Shown piece by piece: positions 12,191 through 27,317 of a DNA stretch of 64,000 nt (position 1 is the stretch's first letter; each line of letters begins with the position of its first letter). The notes below the pieces were generated by a model. The model saw only the letters and a program-made list of their open reading frames with translations. It did no database searches and was not told where the DNA came from. The stretch comes from Amyloporia xantha (Eukaryota; Basidiomycota; Agaricomycetes; Polyporales; Adustoporiaceae), in NCBI GenBank assembly GCA_036971615.1, contig JAYKKR010000003.1:1860001-1924000 (forward strand), in the 5' to 3' direction. The translations under genes and the position numbers were made by a program.

Positions 12191-13930
12191 ATGTCGTCTC
12201 AATATTCTCTCGCTCAAAAAGGGCTTCTGCACCTTCCAGGAATATCGTCTACGACGAAGCAAGTTCTTGAAGACATTCTGCGATACGATGCCGACGAACA
12301 TCACTGTGTTTATCGAGCTCCTAGCATTCATAATCACTTAAGCCACCAGTATGTATTGGCTTCCACATCTCATTACAGTGCTAGTCTCACATTCTCAACA
12401 GTCTGCTCGCCGTTTATGACCTAGGAGCAAGAGCGTCACTCCTCAAGAATATAGAGAAGAAAAGACAATCACTGCAGCGGCCGATCTTGCTGGACCCGAG
12501 TGACAAAGACATTGTCATCACCGACAATAACTGGATACAATATCTCGACAACCCGAAGTTAGTTCTGTCTACTACATTGTCATCTGTTACTGATCTCGCT
12601 CTTAGTGCCTACTATGGTTTTGTACAGTTCTTTGCTGCTTCCATCCAATCGTCGGGTGTCACTGCTACTCTGGAGCGTTATATATTTTCTGAACGCGCCA
12701 GAGATGAAGGGAAAATGGCAATTCGTACTATGAGCGGAGCGTGAGTCCCATTCAACCTGTTTCGAAATCGTGCTAATCTAATGCACAGCCTTCATCCCAT
12801 GATCCAAATCGGAGTCAGTCAGATAACTTCGTATTACCTGCAGCTCGTGGCTAATTTCATTTGAACTACGCGCATAGTATGGAATTGAGTTTGGGCACGA
12901 CCGACTTGTCGCGACAGGTAAATTCCTCTGTAAATTTGTTACTTTCAACGGCTAAATTCATGTAGGTCTTGCCATGGCAGTGTTAACGAGGCCTTTACCC
13001 TCCATTTTGTTTCATAACGAAAATCCTTCGGATGATACTACGCCTACAAACGATAATAGGACTAGGAATCGTCAGCCGTCGCGCGGACCGTCCCTTCTTG
13101 GCCTCCTGAGAGAAATATACGACAACCCCAAATTAGAACCTGTTATGCCGTACGACCGAGAGAAAACCATATATGACCGCCTACGAGACTTTATGTCCAG
13201 TGATCGCCCGCACGAGACTCGCCGCGTCATATCGAAGTATTACGTGGACTATTCTATCGGTGACGAAGAGTTTGATACGAGGATCGAAGAGTGCATTTGG
13301 ATAGCAGTGCTGCTCACATTTGCTACCGGCAAGGAGGGCAGGAAACCTCGACCTGATTTTTATATGTTGCATCTTGTGACTGCTTCCATCTTCTTTCCGT
13401 CTATATTCAAAGTATTGAAGGATCCCAGACACAAAGCGATCCTTTTACGTGGGTTTGTCACGGACATGGCCCTGTTCACGATCTTGTGTGGTCGCCCCAT
13501 CATCAAACCAACCTTGCTGATGTCGTATACGAAGACTCCCCGTCCTCCGATACAGGTTCCTGCCATCCCAGACCCGACATGCCTAGGCAACCCTACCAAT
13601 GACGCAGATTATTACGCCTGGCCGGAGCTCATCGCTTCCGCACTTCCCTTCCCTGACGCCCATCTCCCGAAGGTCTTCCGGACGTTGGTATATGCCGCAG
13701 AACAGTATGGCGACCATTCTCCTGGAAGTGCTATCGGCGCCTTCGCTCTGAGTGAGACAGAGAATGTCGAAACACATCCTGGGACGGCGAAGATGGACGG
13801 TACCATTTTCGTTAGGGCGGCCGGGATGATGATGGACTATATGGGGTGGGCAACTCATGGGCAGAAGCCTAGGACCGATTGGGATAGGAGTGGGCTGGGC
13901 TGGGATGATGCTTGGAACGACGGCGAGTGA
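12191..13930 (+). CDS. Questin oxidase-like protein (DUF4243 family)
   Basis: Six exons (12191-12348, 12402-12557, 12606-12740, 12789-12813, 12878-12917, 12966-13930) join in frame to 492 residues. Family landmarks in order are: HNHLSHHLLAVYDLGA near the N-terminus, ALHPMIQIGYGIEFG around residue 155, RPDFYMLHLVTASIFFPS near the middle, HLPKVFRTLVYAAEQYG, and KMDGTIFVRAAGMMMDYMGW at the C-terminus. Relatives include AflY and GedK, cofactor-poor oxygenases that cleave anthraquinone rings (Baeyer-Villiger-like) in fungal polyketide pathways. No polyketide synthase is nearby, so the substrate here is unknown. The repeated His residues are the likely metal or catalytic positions (inference). The gene is complete and unbroken, and its 3' end faces that of PRP43 copy A. 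Confidence 0.85.
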
Positions 13931-15353
13931 AGTCAGTAAGGCATTTATTACGACTCCATGTATTTCTTGCAGACCCTCAGTGCTACGAATTTTTCTTCTG
14001 TTGTCCTAGAAGGGATGTTGCTCAAAGCTCTTCATACATCACGATGTATATGGCATATACATTACAATTTCCAAGTTGCAAGTTTGCTGTTGATGTGCCA
14101 GCGGCAGAACCTCGAGAGATACTGCAATGCGCGCCAGCAGTGTTGAAGGGGTACGTATTTGCCCGTGCGTTGTTGGGTGTTGCCCAGAGTGTGAGTTGCG
14201 AACAGCGGCTACGGTCAGTATTCCATCGGCGCCGTAATGTATGCATCATTCACCTTGACTGATTGCGCAGTCTCTCGGCCTCATACTGTATGTTGCAGCT
14301 GTCTCAAACTCTGCTGGTGACTGACTACACCCGCCTTAGATTCGCCTGTGCGACACGACTCGGAAGGATGAGGCGAATAGACGCTGTGTTTGGTCGAATG
14401 GGCAGATTTGCCCGAAAATGCCTACAGTCGTGCCACTCAGGCTGATAACGGTACCCAGTCCCGATGCCACAGTAGGCACCAATTGCGCCCACTAACGGCC
14501 GCCGGGCAGGCATACGAAGTGTCGCAACCACTTCATCCTAACAATTCGCTGGTCTGCATGCATGATCTGCACAAAACTCATTAGCGGATGTGATGATGTA
14601 AGCGATGGCGCCGCAGCTAGATGGCCGCGGTATAAGCTGTTTGTAGAGAAGTACTAAGCATCATGGGTCCCGGACCTCTATGGACGAGGAGATAAGATGA
14701 ATATCTGATTCAAAAAACGCTCAACGTCTTACATGTGGACTGTTGAAAAGAGATCCCAGAATGGAGATATAGCGGAAGCGATTAAGTTTAGTCGGTTGAT
14801 CGAGGTGTGAGGATATGTGATCAGGGCTGTACCAACTCGTAAGTTGTGGCTATTAGTCTTGTCAGAGGCATGAATCACTCACCACTGATCGCAGAGCTCA
14901 TGCATTTGGACGCGGGAGGGGTGGTAAAATCCTCCTGATAGCAATTCCATGTTCTAGGCGGTCTCGCTTCCAACATCTCCGTCAGCAACTTAGTTTTTCT
15001 CTTTACCAGCATAGATCATAGATAGTGACGCGTCCCAGTGACCGTCGTAGAGCCTGAGATCAGCTCTAATCGTTAGCTATCTTCTACTTGTAAGCTTCCG
15101 GTCAACACTTTTCCGCCGCAGGCAAACTCAAACTTCCCTTGTACAGAAACGGTATAACATACAGTCGACGCCGCATGCGGATATAATTATCAGCATGGAG
15201 CCTTACATTTTCCATATACAATATTTGGCACGAGTAACGCTGCCGTGCCATCTGTATGCAATTATACATCCGAGATACGCACAGGAAGTTGACATACAGC
15301 TGGCCGTATTGCTGGGTTGCATAGACAAGAAAACGAAAGTGAATGCGACAGTC
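13931..15353. other. Convergent intergenic region
   Basis: This lies between the 3' ends of the questin-oxidase-like gene and PRP43 copy A. Only short shadow frames are present, with no tRNA and no transposon ends that I can see. Confidence 0.4.
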
Positions 15354-18204
<2,851 letters not shown>

Positions 18205-20735
18205 GATGAAGATTTGTGGTTGTGAATGGAGGAGCAAGCAGGCACTGCCAGTATAAAGCGAGAGGAAAGTCTGAAACGTCGATCGTAAACAAACTTACGA
18301 ACACACCTCGGAAAATACCGTCCTGTCACATGACCGAACGCGTCGCGGCATATCGATCGTGTCAATGAAGAAACGAATTCATGCTGCAGCTGTATAGTGT
18401 ATTCAGGGCTCTGGCAGTTACATACGTTCTACTGTATCTTGCGTCGTTGCTGTTTCCGCTAAGTATCTGTTCGATTCTTGAAAGCCACGCATTCATTGAC
18501 TTATGGAGCAACAGTAGATACGTGCTGACCAATGTTCGTGCTATCCGTCCTCCTACGCCAAATCTGGTGACTGGTCGTCCTTGGCCGCCCCGTTGTTCTC
18601 AACTAACGATATTGGGGGCCATATACAATCTCGAATAAGTTTTGTAGCCAACTTGCGATAAATACGAATAAAGATCAACATATGATTTTCGTGAATAGCC
18701 ATCGTGAGCCATATTGACGTCAATATTGTATTAACTTTATTGTTGAACATGCCCAGACACCGACCCCAGCTCCGTCGCACACAGAAATCTAGTAGTCATC
18801 TGTCATATAAATCTTACGATGTGCGCAATAAATAAAGGACCAGGATGTACGAATGAGTGCACCTAGGCCAGGTACACAGATCTACCACATGATTGACCCA
18901 TCTCGTAAATTGTGCTTTCGGAAAAACATGGACGGCATGTATATGTTGTAACATGATGTCTGACCTTTACTGCAAGCCAGGACTCCCGTGGATGGTCCAA
19001 GCATTCGTGTGCAGTCGTCTTATGTATGTAACAAGCATGAACGTGCCGATTTTCTCGCCATGATTACCTGTCTATCGAACCGGCATTGTGAATGAAGGCA
19101 CCTGCATTGAACCGGATCTGTGACGACCTATACATGTCTTGATCAGGATAGCATCTACTAGGACCTGTTCTGGCGAATAAGTCACAGAAAATAGAGAAGA
19201 GGACTTGCCTTGATGGTGAGACCAAGTCTGAAAGATTTCTTCGCGTTAAGGGAAGGCAGACCTCCCAGGTACGAACGAAGAGATGTAGGGCGTCTTCGTC
19301 TTTTCAATGGCGCGAATAAGCCCTTGCCGGATCACGGGCATACGGACGGACCTAATACTTCCGCAAAATCAAGAATGTTGCCGACGAGCACCAACGATAC
19401 CCTGCACCCATTCAAAATTCTGCTCGTCTCCATGATACCTCCTGGAGTGGTATTTGTAAATGGCGGTCTGTGCAGGTGGGATGCGGGGCGGGAAATGCTG
19501 TTCCAGTGTGGTGTAGGTAAGTACTGTCGAGGATGGCCTCAACATCGGCGATAAGGACGAGTAGCGCCTGCAGGGTAGCGGTGTTTATGCCTGGATGCAA
19601 TGTTCGGGTCGTGTCGATGAAAGGAGTCTGAGAGAAGGCGTCGTAGCCAGCCTGATGGGACTATCACAGATACACAATTGACTATACCATGATGTAAATT
19701 CTGTATGCGCAGATCGCGGTATGTAATTAATGCGCCTGCGGGTTCAGCATCCGCAAAGATTGTACATATTCTAACTTGGATGAAAAATGATGAGTAGAAT
19801 AATCAGTATTTATTTGGTCAGATCGTCGGACTGGCTGTCAATGAACAGGCGTTTCTGGGCCGGTACGAAGACCCAACTTATGATGGCATAGAGATACTTC
19901 AACTTCACGAAAGAAGGATAGTCGTTGCATATCAGAGGTGTCAGGAAGCTCTGGTCGTCCAGGTATAGTGTATTGAGGTTGTCTGAAGACTAACAGATTG
20001 GGACCGCACGTTAGCAATTCGCCTGATTCATCATGCATCCGATGGCATAACAGAAAGACTTGCACTGCATGATGAAAGTGTTTCATAGTTTGGAGAAGGC
20101 CTCGACTTGCTGACTTGACTTTGGGCCTTCGGCAGCGCGTGACAGGCGCGGATGTGATCGAAGGTGATCGACGGCACATTGGATGATTCTTGGAGACTTA
20201 GCTAAATTGGCACAGAGACGGAAGTACGCATAGGCGGCAAACCTGAATCGCTCGAATTACTTGCAAACTGGTGGATGTTTCATTCTTGCAATCTAGAAGA
20301 TTCATGATAAGTACATAAACATGTACCTCTTAGACAATGTAACGGTGAGAAATGTAATGTTATTTGTAACCGTTGGGGCGTACTGTCCAAGAGAGCAGCA
20401 CGAAAGCGGTGCTGCTGCAGCCACAGTCAATCCCCAAGTTACCTGGACGCTCTTGTCCTTGCGGTTGAATATTAAATCACAAAACCGTGCTCAAGTTGGG
20501 GACAGACCTGCCTTACCGATCACTTCCGCAGGCACTTCTGTCAGATAGGGATGATACATCCGCCTTCCGCAGATCGTGCTGGTCAGGCTCCACACACGCC
20601 GAGACCTTTAGTAAAAACCATGGCAGTAAGAATCTGGAGGGGACGAACCTTCAGATTCCGTCTCTCGATAAGGCCATATATTTGGCATCGCAGTCTCTCT
20701 ACGCTGGCCCTCTTCTACCGCTGCCACCTGCCGAT
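18205..20735. other. Gene-poor region
   Basis: This starts with the promoter of PRP43 copy A. The remainder has short frames only; 19210-19554 (+), 19412-19600 (-) and 19838-20179 (-) carry no motif I can name. No transposon ends or RNA genes were seen. Confidence 0.4.
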
Positions 20736-20891
20736 ATGACTTGGGGCGTAGTCGTCTTTATGCTCTGCGCCCTCCTCGGCTCAGCTATCGCCGTACCCAC
20801 CATTCGACACGAGAGAAAAGACATGCCTATGCCTCTCGTCACAAGATATCAACGGCCTATTGAACATTATAATCTACGACGGGAAGTTTGA
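20736..20891 (+). CDS. Putative small secreted peptide (51 aa)
   Basis: The ORF MTWGVVVFMLCALLGSAIA.. has a clear hydrophobic signal-peptide-like core (residues 3-18) and a plausible cleavage site after AIA. The 30-residue mature part is basic, with RHERK and LRREV. It is similar in scale to fungal small secreted proteins but has no Cys pairs and no known motif. The frame is open further upstream without a start advantage. Nothing beyond the signal peptide supports it, so it may be chance. Confidence 0.25.
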   Translation: MTWGVVVFMLCALLGSAIAVPTIRHERKDMPMPLVTRYQRPIEHYNLRREV

Positions 20892-21537
20892 GCGCATGCA
20901 TAGGGTAAGCCTTTATTCCACAAATCATAAATGCTACAGTGTCTCGACTCACTTCATTGACCGTCAATTTCTTAGGTTATCCTGATATGCATCTAGGAGG
21001 ATTTTAGACTCGCTAGAGTCTACCGTATGGGCGGGAAGGGGACAGTTGTTCAATAGTTCAAATTATTTTGCTAAATGCAGATAATCTTCATTGAGAGAAG
21101 GGGAAGATAATCACATCTGTGGTTGAGAATTTATAACCACTAGTTGTGAATGACAGGATATGAATTCGACCAGCACAGCATCACAGAAGTTGTCCGCAAG
21201 GTGTACAGAACGCCTTTAGTCACACCGGTAATTTGCCATAACTCACTTTGTCGAGGATTCTGAAGACTCTTTTGAGAGGTGAACGATGTGAACATCTCAA
21301 GATGAAGAGAATATCGTTGATTTGGACCAAATCATCACGCAGTACGAGACTCAAGAACACAGGACATAGTACACCGTCGCCAACGATCATATAAACCTGT
21401 CTATCACGCCGTGAGTTTCTGCAGACGGGCCGCCACAGAACACAAACAGAGCCAATCACTGCGTCGACATTCGGTTCACTGGTTGCCTGGCTATTCGTCT
21501 CCTCTCTGTGCTGTCTGTCCTTCGTCTTTGAGCATCA
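20892..21537. other. Intergenic region upstream of septin
   Basis: No supported gene. A pyrimidine-rich stretch (about 21480-21535, many CTCTCTGTG/TCTGTCC repeats) immediately precedes the septin start codon and probably belongs to its promoter or leader. Confidence 0.4.
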
Positions 21538-23032
21538 ATGGCCCAACTTCCCCCTTCCATGTCCGACGGGATTGGTATTGCCAACCTCCCCAATCAGGTA
21601 CGCGCAAAAGCATTACTGTGGAACTTTGCATAAACGTGACGTTTCGACGGTTTTATAGCGACACAAGATCGTCGCTAAGCGTGGAGCTCATTTTACGGTG
21701 ATGGTTGTCGGTGAGTGGTATAAGTACAAGGTGCAGGTTTCGTTCTTTAAATACCCTCCCAGGCGAGTCTGGTCTTGGGAAGACGACTCTCGTTAACACG
21801 CTCTTTTCCACTGAGCTCTCGCCGCCGAAGAACTACAACCGTCGTCACCATAAGCAGCTCGACAAGCTGACCGAGGTGGAGATCATCAAGGCCGAGTTGG
21901 AGGAAAAGCAATTCAAGACGAAGCTCACCGTCATTGATACGCCCGGATTTGGCGACTACGTCAACAACCGTGACTCGTGGGCGCCCATTGTCGACTTTAT
22001 TGACGACCAGCATGAGGCGTACATGCGTCAGGAGCAGCAGCCGGAGAGGAAGGACAAGATTGACCTCAGGGTTCATGCTTGCCTGTATTTCATCAGGCCC
22101 ACTGGGCACACGTCCGTAGCTCAAATATCTCGGCATACTAATCTGTTCTGACCCGCGCACTTGCCCAGCAGTCTCAAGCCGCTTGATATTGAGATCATGA
22201 AACGCCTCGGAACTCGCGTCAATCTCATTCCCGTCATCGCGAAGGCAGATACACTCACGCAGAATGACCTTTTCACTTTCAAGCAGCGTGTACGTATTAT
22301 AGCTAAGACTATCAGCGGGGAACTAAGTTGGATACTTCGTAGATCCGGGAGGTCATCCAAGTGCAGGACATCAGGATCTATCAGCCCCCGATCGAGCCTG
22401 ACGACGAGATGACCGCTCAAAATGCGCGTATTCTGTCCGAGGCCATGCCATTCTCCATTATTGGCTCGACAGAAGATGTTACAAGCGCCGACGGGCGCGT
22501 TGTAAAGGGTCGTGAATATCTCTGGGGTGTCGCTGAAGGTCAGTGTCTACTCGTATCATGCTTCCTGCGCTTGCTGGACAACTTATTCTCACAGTCGAGA
22601 ACGAGGACCACTGTGACTTCCGCAAGCTGCGTTCTCTGCTCATCCGCACGCACATGCTTGATCTCATCTCGACTACGGAGGAAACGCACTATGAGAACTA
22701 CCGTCAGGGCCAGATGGAGACGCGCAAGCCGGGCGAGTCCAAGCCCCGTAAGTTCGAGAACCCGAAGTTCAAGGAGGAGGAAGAGCAGCTCCGGAAGCGC
22801 TTCACAGAGCAGGTCAAGGCCGAGGAAGCCCGCTTCAGGCAGTGGGAGCAGCATGTACGTGTCCAATGTCCACATCAGTGTTCCGTGCATCCTGACATTC
22901 TCGACACAGCTCATTCAAGAGCGCGACCGTCTCAACAAAGACCTCGAGCTGGCTCACAGTGCTATTAAGGCGCTCGAGGCGGAGCTGGACAACCTGCAGG
23001 TTGGATACGGCAGGGGCACTAACAGGCGATAG
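21538..23032 (+). CDS. CDC3: Septin, Cdc3/AspB type
   Basis: This filament-forming GTPase acts in the septin collar at septa and the hyphal cortex. Seven exons (21538-21597, 21659-21710, 21763-22111, 22172-22289, 22343-22538, 22595-22854, 22910-23032) join to 385 residues. The N-terminus carries [20 protein letters not shown], typical of the Cdc3/AspB group. Further motifs are the G1 loop GESGLGKT, switch [13 protein letters not shown], a septin-specific stretch [19 protein letters not shown]4 AKAD, the septin unique element [18 protein letters not shown], and a C-terminal charged coiled coil ([22 protein letters not shown]). Mammalian-style long N-terminal extensions are absent. A final optional intron near 23000 could alter the last few residues. 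No frame defects were seen. Confidence 0.92.
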
Positions 23033-23567
23033 AGGACTCGTCCAGGTGCAATATGGATGCGGACTTCTAAAAATCCCTCTTTTCATCTGTCTCAATATAC
23101 CCCTCGCTACTTGTCTGTCACTCGTTCGGTTCGCGCTGTTTCGTATTCTGGTTCATCGTCCCTCGTTACATACCATTTGACTGAATGCGGATATCATAAA
23201 CTCTCTTATTGCGTGTAGTTTCTTGTGACGTTTCCGGGCTCATATCTGACGTCCAGCTCAATTGCCCATATGCATCATTCTGCTGGCACTCAAGGGTTTT
23301 ATGTTGCAACTACTGGTTGTATTGAAAAACGATACTACATAAGTGAGTGAGAAATGATGGTGAGTATCCTGATGAGTAAGAATGTGGAATATCATATGCG
23401 AGACATCGTAACTGTGGTGGTATGCGACAAAACTCTAACGCCTCATAACCGACGTATGCACTGTAGTGATACCTATGGCAAGCGCATCCTTACTTTCCGT
23501 GTAAACGGTCGTCGTTGTTAATCGACGATAGGCCGCGTGACAGGCCAGCGAAGGTGAGGGCGAGGGG
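23033..23567. other. Convergent 3' intergenic region
   Basis: Between the 3' ends of septin (+) and the internally duplicated gene (-). No gene supported; AT-richer sequence likely holds both polyadenylation regions. Confidence 0.4.
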
Positions 23568-25513
23568 TCACGTGCGGAAGGTAGTGGAGAGCAGCGAACG
23601 CCAGAACGGCTCTGCGCCAAGAGTAGGGAGGTATTGGCGGTGCACTGCGCGCGTCTCGTCAATTTCCTCATAGTGAGGGGCGTTGACGTCCCCAACATCG
23701 TCGGACTCATGCTCCTGACTCGCGTGGACAGGTTGCGGCGGATGCTCAAGTCCTGGCGACATGAGGCTCAAGGCGGCGTCCGGCATTGCCATTGCCCGCA
23801 TGAGAGCACTGGTGTGGAATCCGCGTCCACCCTTCGGGTTCGACGCGTCGCTCTTGCTGCTCTTCAAGTGTAACACCTCCGTCCACGGAACTTTCACAGA
23901 CGAGACAATGGGATGATCCTCCGTCGCCGGCTTCGCTGACGCAGGGTGGAAGTGCGTCTCGGGCGTAGGCGGCTCGAACCCGCTCGGGTGCCGAACGCTG
24001 CCAGTGCGGGGGTCCCTCACCTCCACCGGGATCTTCTCCTCGCGATGCCTCATCTCCGCAGCGAGCCCTTCGCCCAGAATACCCGCGTTCAGCTCTGCCA
24101 TCAACCCGCCCTCCTCCTCCTTGCGCTCGGCGATCGAGGATCGCTGCCGCTTCCGCTCGATGTAGTACGAGGGCACCACATCCTCGGGGTGCTGCTCCCA
24201 TCGTGACGACCGTTTCGGTGTGTCCCATGACGACGTCGGGATCCTTGCGCGCCGCTGCTGCCCAGTGGTCGAGCCCTCCGACGAGAGCGTGTCGAACGTC
24301 CCAGACGGGCCCTGCTCCGTCCTCGCATGGTCCCTGAGCACGTTCGCCGCGTCTTCGTCTGCCTGCGCACCATCCGCCTCCGCCTGCTCCAGTTTCCTCC
24401 TCGTGTACCCGCTCTCGACGCCAGAATCAAGCGACACCACATCCGGCCCGTCCGTGTTAACAGGGCGCTCGTCCCACAACTGCTTCACCGTTGCGAGGAT
24501 CGGATGCTCCTCCGTCGGTGTCTTCGCCGCTGCAGGGTGGAAATCCGTTTCGGGCGTCGGCGGCTCGAATCCACTCGGGTGTCGCACCGTCCCGTCCTCT
24601 AGGTCGACCACCTCCACGGGGATCTTCTCCTCTCTTGCTCTCGTCTTCGCCGCCACGCCCTCGCTCAGGATCCCGGCGCTCAGCTCGGCCATCAACCCGC
24701 CCTCCTCCTCCTTACGCTCAGCGACCGCGCTCCGCTGCTTCTTCCGCTCCACGTAGTACGTTGGGACGACGTTGTCGTCCGCATCCTGCGACGGCCGATG
24801 CGGCCGCGCCCACGACGAACCCGGTATCTCCGACCGCGCCTCGAACGACCCAGGGCCTTCCGGCGGCTCGTTCGCCTCTGCCGAACGGCGAACCGAGTAA
24901 TGGAGCATCCGCTGCTGCATCGCTGACCCGCCGCCCTGAAGCAACTCTGTCGTCACCAACCTGCGCGGGCGTGTCAAGCCGCCCATATAGCTGTGGACGT
25001 AGCATGTAGTCAGCAGATGTTTACTTATATTGACGCAGTTAAAAGATAATTCAAAGAATGCTCCCAGTCATCAGCGCAGGCCAGAATTATGATACCCAAT
25101 GTATGCGTATTAGGGTATGCCAGCTGGAGCGGACAGAGCGCGAATCTTTCTGCACAGGCGGAACACATGAGTGCATGGTAGCCTGGCCATAATAGCGCAG
25201 ATTTTGATGGCGAGAGGTCAAAAGGACCACTGAAGGAGCTAATGACGTCGCTGGAGATCCGCAGACCTGCGCCAGACGGCGGGTAGCACCGACTGCGCGG
25301 TTAAGAAAACACTCACGTCTTGGCAGGTGTAAGAGCGAGGGCGATATCCATCCGCTCGTCGCGCTCTGCCTTGGCTAGCTCGCGCGCCTTGATACTGACC
25401 TCCTCGGGCGCAGTGCGGGGTAGCTGGGGACGACCCTTAGTCTTGGTCTGTTTCTGTTTCTTTGTGAGGAACGTCCGCCGCGCAGGGCGGGCGAGGTTGG
25501 AATGGGAAATCAT
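23568..25513 (-). CDS. Internally duplicated protein, possibly mitochondrial, function unknown
   Basis: Exon 1 (25317-25513) encodes MISHSNLARPARRTFLTKK.., an Arg/Lys/Ser-rich start with few acidic residues that could be a mitochondrial presequence. Exon 2 (23568-24990) joins in phase 2, for 539 residues in total. The body contains two copies of a block of about 120 residues, described as separate repeats. Each copy holds a tyrosine-rich PxYYxERKxQRS motif, AERKEEEGGLMAEL, REEKIPVEV and HPSGFEPPTPET-FHPA. I do not recognise the family. An upstream in-frame ATG at 25570 is possible, but the shorter start gives the better targeting-like N-terminus. Codon use and GC content are high compared with flanking DNA, as in conserved genes here. 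Confidence 0.65.
23883..24242 (-). repeat. Internal protein repeat, unit 2
   Basis: This is the second copy of the block of about 120 residues in the 23568-25513 gene, from IPTSSWD to KVPW. It shares SYYIERKRQRS, AERKEEEGGLMAEL, REEKIPVEV and HPSGFEPPTPET with unit 1. Confidence 0.75.
24474..24827 (-). repeat. Internal protein repeat, unit 1
   Basis: This is the first copy of the block, from IPGSSWA to VKQLW. It is separated from unit 2 by about 77 acidic/Gln-rich residues. The similarity is also visible at the nucleotide level. Confidence 0.75.
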
Positions 25514-27317
25514 GACGGGTGTCAGATAGGGGTGGGAGGGAGCGGGAGTCGATATATACGATGCACCCACATCCCCGTTCGTCTATAACCGTCCCTTCCT
25601 GTTGTCTCTTGTTTGTCCCGCGCTCCACTGAAGTCATCCAGGCGCCCGTCGGCGCCTCCTCGGTCTTTCCATATCGGGCCACCGACGCGAGTGTTCAGAG
25701 GGCGGTATCCGGATTGGGCACGATGAGAGGGCGATAGAACGCGCCCCGCTGCCGCCGCACCCCCGGCCATCACCATCACGACCTCAGAAGCGACCTGTTC
25801 CCTACCCGGATCCTGATCTTTCCCATCGCTCGCCCCGTTCTTCCCACTGCTCACAGTCACCGGGCCTCTTGCGATTAGCACGTTACTTTTACCCCCGAAG
25901 CTGTCCTTTGCCTCCTGACCGGTGACCTCCTGTACATTCGGCGAGCGGCTTCATGCGCGTCGGACGACACGCAATTCAACTATGGCATCAACCAGCAAGT
26001 TCGCAAGGTGTGAGTTCAGATTTTTCACGTCTTTCTTGTTCAATCGCACTGAGATCCGCCGATGTCGCAAAGACCGTAGATAGTCCTCTCACGGCACAGT
26101 GACGACCTCGAACACATTCAACCTCATATATGCGCTTCCATCAATGCGCATATGCAGGGTTGAGGGTTGCAGTAGTCGAACGGTCCAGATTGTGATCGAC
26201 GACTGCATCGCAGACCCTTGTTGTATGCATCGTGCGACGAGTTCAGTCCAGAGCTTCACGTTCAACACGACTATGTACCCAAATCCTTTTCTTGGCTTCT
26301 TCACAATGCCAAACACAACGCACGTTGCGTCGATCTCTCATCCAGGAGTCGGTTTTCTCTCATCACGTAATGGACCGTCGATCGATGAATTGAATCCTAC
26401 GCTCAACATTATCGATAGAGGTACGAGACTGTTTTCTCCCCGCCCTACCCTACAAACCTCACCAAAAGCATTGCATGTCAGAGCGAGAGGCTTGCCATCT
26501 CTATCGTCCGCAGGGTTTAGTGAATACGCAATCCAGGAACCGGCAATTGCGATACAAATAGCGGAACCAGAGTATATGCGCTTTTTTGGACACATATACT
26601 GGAGCAATGGTTGCACGTAGTCGAACGGTACGGTTGGGACCGTTCGACCGCTGCAACCTTGACTCTATCTGTGTGCCCAACAAGAGGCATGGTCTTCTCA
26701 ACTCGCTGATGCATTCCCTAAGGAATAACTGTGATACTAGGATCCTCTGCCATGGCAAGATATCTGTTTGTAAGCACACTAGTAGTCAGTGTTGTGAGGA
26801 AGAAGTCTGACTGTCATACAACGTGTTTGATAGACTGCATGTACACCTATTGACATCGACCGTAAACACGTCACTCGGCTGCGCGGAGAAAGGCGCCATA
26901 TACTATTTGGTTCGTCCTTTTCTACCCCTTTCCTGCGTCTTTACACGGCATGCAGCAACTTTAAAACCGCTCTGATCTGTATAGTTCCCTACGACAATCC
27001 CGTCTTTGTTGGAACTTCGTAAAACCCTTTTATATCACCGTCATGTCCGATACTTACGATAGTAGCTGCTGCGTCGCAGAGTCATAGACATAATGTCGCC
27101 GAAAATCGATAAGACCGCGGTGCCGGCAAATGATCAAACCTTGGCATCTACATGCGCTCCCACGTCCTGCCTGTACTCTGATGTCGTCCCTATTTTAAGG
27201 AGCTCAATAAAGGCTTTCCAACCACAGGACCTGGCTATTGTCCCACCCTCTGCGCGCGCTCATATCCCCCATAACCACATCGTCTCGAGAGACATACGCG
27301 TCCCTCGAACTCCAGCA
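25514..27317. other. Intergenic region with unexplained short repeats
   Basis: A short ATG-led stretch near 25981 ending at a GT donor may be an orphan exon. Two diverged copies of a segment of about 70 bp (26126-26195 and 26573-26643, sharing TATATGCGCTT and TAGTCGAACGGT) flank an open frame (26099-26620, +) without recognisable motifs. Upstream sequence of the 27318 gene is also here, with TTTATATCACC near 27030. Confidence 0.35.

Noticed and set aside
12191..13930. Idea of a questin-type polyketide cluster with the P450 relic and mpaB-like gene
   Set aside because: There is no polyketide synthase, and the genes are spread over 30 kb among housekeeping genes.
24220..25009. Long plus-strand frames opposite the internally duplicated gene
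   Set aside because: They are GC-driven shadows of the minus-strand gene, which has coherent repeats and splicing.
26099..26620. Open frame of 173 codons between two short repeats
   Set aside because: No recognisable family and no clear start; the flanking repeats are only about 70 bp and diverged, too weak to call LTRs.
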